Below, in pieces: positions 1 to 4,415 of a DNA stretch of 6,105 bases. The notes below the pieces were generated by a model. It was not told the DNA's origin, did no database searches, and worked only from the letters and a program-made list of their open reading frames with translations. This stretch comes from an uncultured Eubacteriales bacterium (GTDB taxonomy: Bacteria; Bacillota_A; Clostridia; Christensenellales; Aristaeellaceae), in NCBI GenBank assembly GCA_902795555.1, contig CADBLV010000285.1, forward strand, positions 1 to 6,105, read 5' to 3'. The position numbers and the translations under genes were made by a program. The stretch's first letter is position 1, and the number at the start of each line of letters is the position of its first letter.

Positions 1-1281
1 CTGATCAACAAGGCCCACGGCATGGGCATCCGGGTGCTGCTGGACGTGGTGCACAGCCATGCCTGCCCCAACGTGGGGGAGGGGCTCTATCTGCAGGACG
101 GCACGGACGAACAGTATTTTCTGAGCGGGGACCAGGGATGGCATCCGGCCTGGGGCACCAAGCTGTTCAATTACGGACGGGTTGAGGTGCTGCACTTTTT
201 GCTGAGCAATCTGAAGTATTGGCAGACGGAATATCATTTCGACGGATTCCGGTTTGACGGGGTGACCAGCATGATCTATCACGATCACGGGCTGGGCTCT
301 GCCTTCACGAATTACGACATGTATTTCAACATGAACACGGATCTGGAAGCCATCAACTATCTGCAGCTGGCCAACGAGCTGATTCACGAGGTGAATCCGA
401 ACGCACTGAGCATCGCGGAAGACATGAGCGGCATGCCGGGCATGTGCCTGGCCATCGAGCAGGGCGGTATCGGATTTGATTACCGGCTGAGTATGGGCGA
501 GCCGGATTACTGGATCAAGCTGCTGAAGGACACCCGGGACGAGGACTGGCAGATGCACGCCCTCTGGCACGAGATGACCACCAGACGGCCCCAGGAAAAG
601 GTGATCGGATATTGCGAAAGCCATGACCAGGCGCTGGTCGGGGACAAGACGATTCTGTTCCGGATGGCAGACGCGGAGATGTACACCGGGATGAGCAAGG
701 AATACCATTCCATGACCATGGACCGGGCCATCGAGCTGCATAAGATTATCCGGCTGTTTACCATGAGCCTGGGCGGAAACGGCTATCTCAACTTCATGGG
801 AAACGAATTCGGCCATCCGGAGTGGATCGATTTTCCGCGGGAAGGGAACGGATGGAGCTATAAGTACTGCCGGAGGCAGTGGTCGCTGGTGGACAATCCG
901 AACCTGAAATACGAATGGCTGAATGAATTCGACCGGGCGATGATCACCATGGCGCGGGAGCATCGGCTGCTGGACGATCCGTACGCAACGAGCCTGTGGA
1001 TTGACAACGACCGGAAGATTATCACCTACAGCCGGGGGAAGCTGCTGTTTGTGGTCAACTTCCACAGCAGCTATTCGGAGCAGTCCTTCTTCCTGCATGC
1101 TCACACCACGGGCGAAGGAGCATACCGCGTGATTCTTTCCTCCGACGAAGGGCGCTTCGGCGGCGCGGGGCTGATTGACCACGGATATGTGTACCGGACG
1201 GAATACCACGAAGGCCAGGGACTGGGATTCAACGTTTATTCGCCCTGCCGGACGGCGATGGTGCTGGAAAAAATCGAATAA
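1..1281 (+). CDS. glgB: 1,4-alpha-glucan (glycogen) branching enzyme, eukaryote-like GH13_8 type, 5'-truncated
   Basis: The enzyme cuts an alpha-1,4 glucan chain and re-attaches the piece through an alpha-1,6 bond, making branches in cytosolic glycogen. The frame is open from base 1, so the true start and the N-terminal CBM48 region lie upstream. The first ATG seen (22) is internal. The 426 visible codons hold GH13 region I (DVVHSH, near codons 15-20) and the nucleophile Asp in GFRFDGVTS (256-258). The general acid/base Glu is in SIAEDMSG (418-420), and the third carboxylate is the Asp of ESHDQALVGD (625-627). The motifs YLNFMGNEFGHPEW and DFPR, and the C-terminal beta domain (LLFVVNFH), match animal and yeast GBE far better than the classical E. 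coli GlgB. This type also occurs in some Bacteroidota and Clostridia. About 230-270 residues are inferred missing, from the family's usual 650-700. A promoter starts 12 bp after the stop, so it is probably the last gene of its own unit. No frameshift or lost catalytic residue is seen. Confidence 0.95.
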   Translation: MINKAHGMGIRVLLDVVHSHACPNVGEGLYLQDGTDEQYFLSGDQGWHPAWGTKLFNYGRVEVLHFLLSNLKYWQTEYHFDGFRFDGVTSMIYHDHGLGSAFTNYDMYFNMNTDLEAINYLQLANELIHEVNPNALSIAEDMSGMPGMCLAIEQGGIGFDYRLSMGEPDYWIKLLKDTRDEDWQMHALWHEMTTRRPQEKVIGYCESHDQALVGDKTILFRMADAEMYTGMSKEYHSMTMDRAIELHKIIRLFTMSLGGNGYLNFMGNEFGHPEWIDFPREGNGWSYKYCRRQWSLVDNPNLKYEWLNEFDRAMITMAREHRLLDDPYATSLWIDNDRKIITYSRGKLLFVVNFHSSYSEQSFFLHAHTTGEGAYRVILSSDEGRFGGAGLIDHGYVYRTEYHEGQGLGFNVYSPCRTAMVLEKIE

Positions 1282-1292
1282 ACAAAAAACTG

Positions 1293-1321
1293 TTGCCACG
1301 CGCCGGAAAGTATGCTATACT
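1293..1321 (+). promoter_or_regulatory. Sigma-A (sigma-70 type) promoter of the rimP-nusA-infB operon
   Basis: The -35 box TTGCCA (1293-1298) and -10 box TATACT (1316-1321) are separated by exactly 17 bp. A TG at 1313-1314 gives an extended -10. Transcription should begin around 1327-1329, leaving a leader of about 215 nt before rimP. It is the best promoter-like match found in the gaps of the window, and no comparable one was seen between the downstream genes, which supports a single operon. The whole promoter lies inside an inverted repeat. Confidence 0.75.
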
Positions 1322-1334
1322 TTCCGGCGTGTGG
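1296..1334. repeat. 18-bp-stem inverted repeat covering the promoter and the end of glgB
   Basis: The left arm 1296-1313 pairs with the right arm 1317-1334 around a 3-base centre (GCT). Seventeen pairs are Watson-Crick and one is G-T (1300/1330). It begins 15 bases after the glgB stop. As RNA from glgB it would form a very stable 3' hairpin, but no T-run follows it, so it is not a standard intrinsic terminator. As DNA it spans the spacer, the -10 box and the likely start site of the next operon, which could make it an operator. Which role is real cannot be told from the sequence. Confidence 0.8.
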
Positions 1335-1543
1335 TTGTCCGCACAAGATGAGATGGCGTAACGCCTTGAAAGAAGGGTTTAACGGCAAGAGTGGAAACAG
1401 CCCGAACGTTGCTGATGTACCCCGTGAGCCGGATGGAAAAAGAGGGAATCCGGCGCGGCATCGCGGCGGAGGAGGGGTTTGTTTTCCGCTCTTTTTGTGT
1501 GAACTGAGCCGGAGGACCCGGGACCGAAGACAGGAGACAGCGC
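1328..1543 (+). promoter_or_regulatory. Structured 5' leader of the rimP operon, class not recognised
   Basis: No credible gene lies between the promoter and rimP. A short reading frame here (1312-1575) runs across the rimP start, has no protein-like composition, and would start upstream of the predicted transcript start. The RNA can form several hairpins. GGCG/CGCC closes a TAA loop (1355-1365), flanked by CAA/TTG. GGG 1375-1377 faces CCC 1401-1403. GCCGGAT 1428-1434 pairs perfectly with ATCCGGC 1448-1454 around a purine-rich loop. CGCG 1454-1457 pairs with CGCG 1462-1465. A terminator-like hairpin follows at 1465-1497. The order of upstream structure, then terminator-like stem, then gene suggests transcription attenuation. 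I could not assign it to a known riboswitch or leader family. The rimP ribosome site AGGAG is at 1532-1536, 7 bases before the ATG. Confidence 0.5.
1465..1497 (+). terminator. Candidate intrinsic terminator (attenuator) in the rimP leader
   Basis: GCGGAGGA 1466-1473 can pair with TTTTCCGC 1482-1489 (two G-U pairs), with an 8-base loop, followed by TCTTTTTG. A competing pairing exists: AAAAAGAG 1437-1444 with CTCTTTTT 1489-1496, extended by GGAA 1445-1448 with TTCC 1484-1487 after a bulged G1488. The two foldings share the TTCCGCTCTTTTT tract, so they exclude each other. The stem is moderate in strength and the T-run is only five bases, so termination would be partial at best. It sits 47 bases before rimP. 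Confidence 0.45.
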
Positions 1544-2086
1544 ATGGCCAGAGCGGAACGGCCGGCCGGCATTGAACCCCAATGCCGCCGGATTGCGGAA
1601 GAGATGGGGTATGAGCTGGTTGATGTATGCGTGGAGAAGGAGAGCGCGGGAAAGATGCTCCGCTTCTACATCGACCGGCCGGAAGGCATCTCGCTGGACG
1701 ATTGCGAGGCCTACCACAAAGCCGTGCGGGGACTGACGGACAGGGTGGATTACGACTACATGGAGGTTTCTTCCCCGGGAATCGACCGGCCCCTGAAAAA
1801 AGACCGGGATTTTGAGCGGAACCTGGGGGCGGAGATTGAGGTGCACCTGTATAAGCCCCTGGAGGGCAGCAAGCTGTGGACCGGAAGGCTTTGCGGACTG
1901 GCGGACGGGAACATTCTGCTGGAAACAGCGGAGGGGATTCGGGAAATTCCCAGGAAAGCCGCGGCGCTGGTGAAGCCTTTGATCGATATGGAAGGCATCG
2001 AGGACGTGGACTTGGGCGGGGACGCAGAACCGGCCGGGGGCGAAACGGAGCCCGAAGACGGCCCGGAGCGAGGTATTGCCGACTGA
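1544..2086 (+). CDS. rimP: Ribosome maturation factor RimP
   Basis: RimP (DUF150, formerly YlxS/YhbC) binds the 30S subunit in the cytoplasm and is needed for its late assembly. The 180-residue product has the N-terminal alpha/beta domain with GYELVDV (22-28), LRFYIDRPEGISLDDCE (39-55) and the family signature YMEVSSPGIDRPL (72-84). It is followed by DFERNLGAEIEV, which leads into the C-terminal SH3-like domain (about 95-150). The start is set by AGGAG at 1532-1536, 7 bases before the ATG. The protein is longer than most family members (about 150-160), because residues 151-180 form an acidic Glu/Asp/Gly-rich tail with no visible domain. It is the first gene of the operon and sits behind the leader and promoter at 1293. 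A gap of 152 bases separates it from nusA. The identity is clear; the tail's role is unknown. Confidence 0.96.
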   Translation: MARAERPAGIEPQCRRIAEEMGYELVDVCVEKESAGKMLRFYIDRPEGISLDDCEAYHKAVRGLTDRVDYDYMEVSSPGIDRPLKKDRDFERNLGAEIEVHLYKPLEGSKLWTGRLCGLADGNILLETAEGIREIPRKAAALVKPLIDMEGIEDVDLGGDAEPAGGETEPEDGPERGIAD

Positions 2087-2187
2087 CGACAACGAAGCGA
2101 CCGGGAATTCAGGCAGACGGGATGCTTTGGACAGAAGATAACGCAGCCTGAGCGCAGGGCCCGGACAGGACAGGACGAAGACTATAA

Positions 2188-2217
2188 GAACCCGTTCAGC
2201 CGAAGACGGAAGGGTTC
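2188..2217 (+). other. Hairpin just upstream of the nusA ribosome binding site
   Basis: GAACCC 2188-2193 pairs with GGGTTC 2212-2217. Inside it CCG 2200-2202 pairs with CGG 2207-2209 around an AAGA loop. It ends 9 bases before the GAGGAG ribosome site (2227-2232), so it could influence nusA translation or mark a processing point. No T-run follows, so it is not a terminator. The rest of the 152-base rimP-nusA gap shows only a short GGACA-type repeat near 2163-2176 and no convincing promoter. Confidence 0.4.
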
Positions 2218-2238
2218 GAAAAGAAAGAGGAGCGAGAC

Positions 2239-3429
2239 ATGAAATCCGAAAAATCCGAAATCGTAGAAGCAATCAAAATGCTGGCCAAGGAGAAAGAGAT
2301 CAGCGAAGAATCCCTCTTCAACACCATCGAGGAAGCGCTGAAGGCCGCATACCGGAAGAATCTGCCCAAGGGCGAGACGGCGCCGAACAATCTGGACGTC
2401 ACTGTGAACCGGCAAACCGGCGCCCTTTCCGTATATGCCCGCAAACTGATTGTGGAAGAGGTTGAGGATCCGGTGAACCAGATCGGGCTGGAGGAAGCCC
2501 AGAAGATCAAGCCGGAATATCAGATGGGCGACATTGCCGAGGTGGATGTGACCCCGAAGGGTTTCCTGCGGGTTGCCGCTCAGACGGCCAAGCAGGTGAT
2601 CATCCAGCACATCCGCGAGGCAGAGCGCGGAAAGATCTACGACGAATATGTCGAGAAGGAAAGCGAGATCCTGACCGGTATCGTGGAGCGGATCGAGCCC
2701 AGGGCTGCGTATGTGGATCTGGGCCGGACCGAAGGCGTGCTGGACCGGGATGAGATGATTCCAGGAGAGATTCTGCACGACGGAGACCACATCAAGGTTT
2801 ACATTCTGGAGGTGCACCGGGAGAGCCGCAGCATGGTGTACACGCCTCAGGTGTATGTGAGCCGGATTCATCCCAATCTGGTGAAGCGGCTGTTTGAGAT
2901 GGAAGTTCCGGAGATTGCGGGCGGCATCGTGACCATTAAGGCCATTGCCCGGGAAGCGGGCAGCCGCACTAAGATTGCCGTGCACAGCTCGGACATGATG
3001 ATCGACCCTGTGGGCGCCTGCGTGGGCCAGCGGGGCGGCCGGGTGGACCGGGTTGTGAGCGAGCTGAAAGGCGAGAAGATCGACATCATCAAATGGAGCA
3101 GCAACCCGGCGGAGTTTGTGGCCAACGCCCTGAATCCGGCGCATGTGCTGAGCGTGTATCAGTCTGTGGATGAAAAGGCTTTCCGCGTCATTGTGCCGGA
3201 CAACCAGCTGAGCCTGGCCATCGGCAAGGAAGGACAGAACGCCCGCCTGGCCGCCCGGCTGACCGGATGGAAGATTGACATCAAGAGCCAGACTCAGGCC
3301 GCGTCCATGACCGATATGGTCGACGAGAACGGCCAGGTCACGACATACGTCCAGGTTGAGACGCCGACCTATGACAGCTTTACCATGGACTTTGACGACT
3401 CCCTGATCGGGGAGGACGACACCGAATAA
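2239..3429 (+). CDS. nusA: Transcription termination/antitermination factor NusA
   Basis: NusA binds RNA polymerase near the RNA exit channel and modulates pausing, intrinsic termination and antitermination. The 396-residue product has the expected order of domains: polymerase-binding N-terminal domain (about 1-130), S1 domain (about 142-198, [19 protein letters not shown]), KH1 (about 230-290) and KH2 (about 300-350). The KH1 GxxG loop is GQRG (263-266, in [12 protein letters not shown]), where GPKG is more usual. KH2 carries the canonical [18 protein letters not shown] (327-344). A Ser/Thr/Asp-rich tail of about 45 residues ends the protein. There are no acidic C-terminal repeats of the E. 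coli kind, as expected in Bacillota (B. subtilis NusA is about 371). GAGGAG at 2227-2232, 6 bases from the ATG, fixes the start. The last codons (DDTE-stop) are part of a 51-bp tandem duplication that fills the gap to ylxR. Confidence 0.97.
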   Translation: MKSEKSEIVEAIKMLAKEKEISEESLFNTIEEALKAAYRKNLPKGETAPNNLDVTVNRQTGALSVYARKLIVEEVEDPVNQIGLEEAQKIKPEYQMGDIAEVDVTPKGFLRVAAQTAKQVIIQHIREAERGKIYDEYVEKESEILTGIVERIEPRAAYVDLGRTEGVLDRDEMIPGEILHDGDHIKVYILEVHRESRSMVYTPQVYVSRIHPNLVKRLFEMEVPEIAGGIVTIKAIAREAGSRTKIAVHSSDMMIDPVGACVGQRGGRVDRVVSELKGEKIDIIKWSSNPAEFVANALNPAHVLSVYQSVDEKAFRVIVPDNQLSLAIGKEGQNARLAARLTGWKIDIKSQTQAASMTDMVDENGQVTTYVQVETPTYDSFTMDFDDSLIGEDDTE

Positions 3430-3517
3430 GGATCGCCGGGTTCATCGGTCCGGACGGGGCCGGAGAACGACACCGAATAAGGACTGGCGGATCCATCGGT
3501 TCGGACGGAGTCGGCGG
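3416..3517 (+). repeat. 51-bp tandem duplication, two copies, spanning the nusA stop and the nusA-ylxR gap
   Basis: Copy 1 (3416-3466) and copy 2 (3467-3517) match at 41 of 51 positions by direct alignment. The first 14 bases, ACGACACCGAATAA, are identical, so copy 2 contains a second, untranslated version of the nusA ending including its stop. A third copy starts (ACGAC at 3518) and stops. Eight of the ten differences are transitions. The array replaces ordinary spacer and runs up to the ylxR ribosome site. No promoter or T-run is seen in it. Confidence 0.9.
3440..3468 (+). other. RNA hairpin in duplication copy 1
   Basis: GTTC 3440-3443 pairs with GAAC 3465-3468. After an A-A mismatch (3444/3464), TCGGTCC 3445-3451 pairs with GGGCCGG 3457-3463, with G-U pairs at 3445/3463 and 3449/3459. 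The loop is GGACG (3452-3456). It begins 10 bases after the nusA stop. The matching hairpin in copy 2 keeps the fold through paired changes. Confidence 0.65.
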
Positions 3518-3519
3518 AC
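3491..3519 (+). other. RNA hairpin in duplication copy 2, with compensatory changes
   Basis: TCC 3492-3494 pairs with GGA 3516-3518. After an A-C mismatch (3495/3515), TCGGTTC 3496-3502 pairs with GAGTCGG 3508-3514 around the same GGACG loop (3503-3507). Relative to copy 1, T-A (3442/3466) became C-G (3493/3517) and C-G (3450/3458) became T-A (3501/3509). G-C (3448/3460) became G-U (3499/3511). Only the outermost pair is lost (A3491/C3519). Confidence 0.65.
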
Positions 3520-3541
3520 GACGGAAGAAAGGGATGGCCGG

Positions 3542-3547
3542 AAGGAG
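3542..3547 (+). promoter_or_regulatory. Ribosome binding site that decides the ylxR start
   Basis: AAGGAG lies 7 bases before the ATG at 3555. The earlier in-frame ATG at 3534 has GGG directly against it and no well-spaced site. It would also add seven residues ahead of the usual YlxR opening (MKxRKxPMRxCVGC). The 3555 start is therefore preferred. Confidence 0.75.
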
Positions 3548-3554
3548 CCGGGAA

Positions 3555-3944
3555 ATGAAGGCGAGAAAGACGCCGATGCGGATGTGCGTCGGATGCCGCG
3601 AGATGAAGGATAAACGGGAGCTGATCCGCATTGTCCGCAGCCCGGAGGGAACCGTTTCCCTGGATCCTGTGGGCAAGAAACCGGGCCGTGGCGCCTATGT
3701 GTGCCCCCGGGTTGAATGCCTGCGGCGGGCAATCAAACAGCGGCAGCTGGAACGGCAGCTGGACATCACGCTGTCGGACGAGGTGAAGGAAGGGCTGGCA
3801 GACGCCCTGGCCGCGGCGGAGAAGGCTGCTGCAGCGGAGAAGGCTCCGGAAGAAGCCCCGGCTGCGGCAACCGAGAAAGCCGCGGCGGAGAAGGCTCCGG
3901 CGGCGGAGAAAAACGCGACGGTAGCGGAGGCAGCCCATGGATGA
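3555..3944 (+). CDS. ylxR: YlxR family RNA-binding-type protein with Ala/Glu/Lys tail
   Basis: YlxR (DUF448, also called RnpM) is a small nucleic-acid-binding protein encoded between nusA and infB in most Bacillota. In B. subtilis it has been linked to RNase P. The 129-residue product opens MKARKTPMRMCVGCR (1-15) and carries ELIRIVR (22-28) and GRGAYVC (44-50). Cysteines fall at 11, 14, 50 and 55. The conserved domain ends near residue 80, about the length of the whole protein in many species (roughly 90). Residues 84-129 are an extension rich in Ala, Glu, Lys and Pro (AAEKAP-like repeats). It is encoded by repeated GCGGAGAAGGCT segments at 3816, 3834 and 3885, is probably helical or disordered, and has no known role. 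The gene overlaps ylxQ by 8 bases, so their translation is likely coupled. An upstream ATG at 3534 is possible but less likely. Confidence 0.92.
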   Translation: MKARKTPMRMCVGCREMKDKRELIRIVRSPEGTVSLDPVGKKPGRGAYVCPRVECLRRAIKQRQLERQLDITLSDEVKEGLADALAAAEKAAAAEKAPEEAPAAATEKAAAEKAPAAEKNATVAEAAHG

Positions 3945-4242
3945 CAAAGCGCTGCGGGGCCTGCTGGGGCTCTGCGCACGGGCCGGACAGGCGGTTTTCG
4001 GCGAGGAAGGCTGCAAAAAGGCCCTGGCGGAAGGGGTGTGCGGGGTGCTGCTGCTGGACGGCGGGGTTTCCGAAAACACCAGGAAACGATATGAGACGCT
4101 GTGCGAGCGAACCGGGACGCCGCTGATCGAAACGACGGAAGATCTGATCAGCCAGGCGACAGGTCGGAATGCCATGGCCATGGCCCTGCGGAAGGGAACG
4201 CTTTGCGACAGGGTTTTGGACCGGAACGAACCAAACCGTTGA
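3937..4242 (+). CDS. ylxQ: L7Ae/L30e-family ribosomal-type protein YlxQ
   Basis: This is the small L7Ae-fold protein (also annotated RplGB, 'L7Ae family protein in the nusA-infB operon'); relatives bind kink-turn RNA. The 101-residue product shows LLGLCARAGQAVFGEE (9-24), CKKALAEGVCGVLLLDGG (26-43), SENTRKRYETLC (45-56) and a TPLIETT strand. These are the features of the family in the usual order and length. The ATG at 3937 lies inside the end of ylxR (ATGGATGA, 8-base overlap). GGAGG at 3926-3930, 6 bases upstream, serves as its ribosome site. The short Arg/Asn-ending C-terminus (DRNEPNR) is followed at once by the 32-bp repeat array, whose first base is the last base of the stop codon. Family membership is clear. 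The cellular role in bacteria is poorly defined, and ribosome association is inferred from family and context. Confidence 0.92.
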   Translation: MDDKALRGLLGLCARAGQAVFGEEGCKKALAEGVCGVLLLDGGVSENTRKRYETLCERTGTPLIETTEDLISQATGRNAMAMALRKGTLCDRVLDRNEPNR

Positions 4243-4369
4243 TTCCCGGGGGAGCGATTTCCCGGAAACAAAAATTCCCGGAGGCGGAATTCCCGGAAAC
4301 GAAAGAACCCCGGAGGCAATATTCCCGGACCCGAAAGATTCCCGGAAGCGGAATTCCCGGAAACGGACA
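4242..4369 (+). repeat. Four 32-bp tandem units (eight TTCCCGGA-type cores) between ylxQ and infB
   Basis: Units start at 4242, 4274, 4306 and 4338, each exactly 32 bp. Each holds two copies of ATTCCCGGARRC, so CCCGG occurs at 4245, 4261, 4277, 4292, 4309, 4324, 4341 and 4356 (spacing 15-17). The core TTCC-C-GGAA is an odd, near-perfect palindrome. In units 2 and 4 ATTCC pairs with GGAAT around a 7-base loop (CGGAGGC or CGGAAGC; 4274-4290 and 4338-4354). Unit 3 is the most diverged and unit 1 is irregular in its first half. All three + frames give low-complexity peptides, and the infB frame is closed by a stop at 4383-4385, so this is taken as non-coding. It is not a CRISPR array, because there are no unique spacers. 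Confidence 0.88.
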
Positions 4370-4415
4370 AAGGAAACCAATTTGATGCCGATACGGCTGG
4401 AGGGACAAACGTCGA

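Noticed and set aside
1281..1334. Minus-strand terminator made of the inverted repeat followed by T6 (complement of 1284-1289)
   Set aside because: The T-run begins about six bases past the stem, and no minus-strand gene is seen that would need termination there.
1389..1405. T-box-like string AGAGTGGAAACAGC in the leader
   Set aside because: It lacks the ACCGCG core of the T-box, lies about 90 bases before the candidate terminator, and no stem I with a specifier loop was found.
1379..3144. Two long minus-strand frames (1379-2272 and 2182-3144) opposite rimP and nusA
   Set aside because: Both are fully antisense to well-identified genes, show no recognisable motif and have a His/Leu/Arg-rich composition typical of shadow frames.
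4242..4369. CRISPR array, suggested by the 32-bp periodicity
   Set aside because: The whole 32-bp unit repeats without unique spacers, it has two cores per unit, and there are no cas genes in view.
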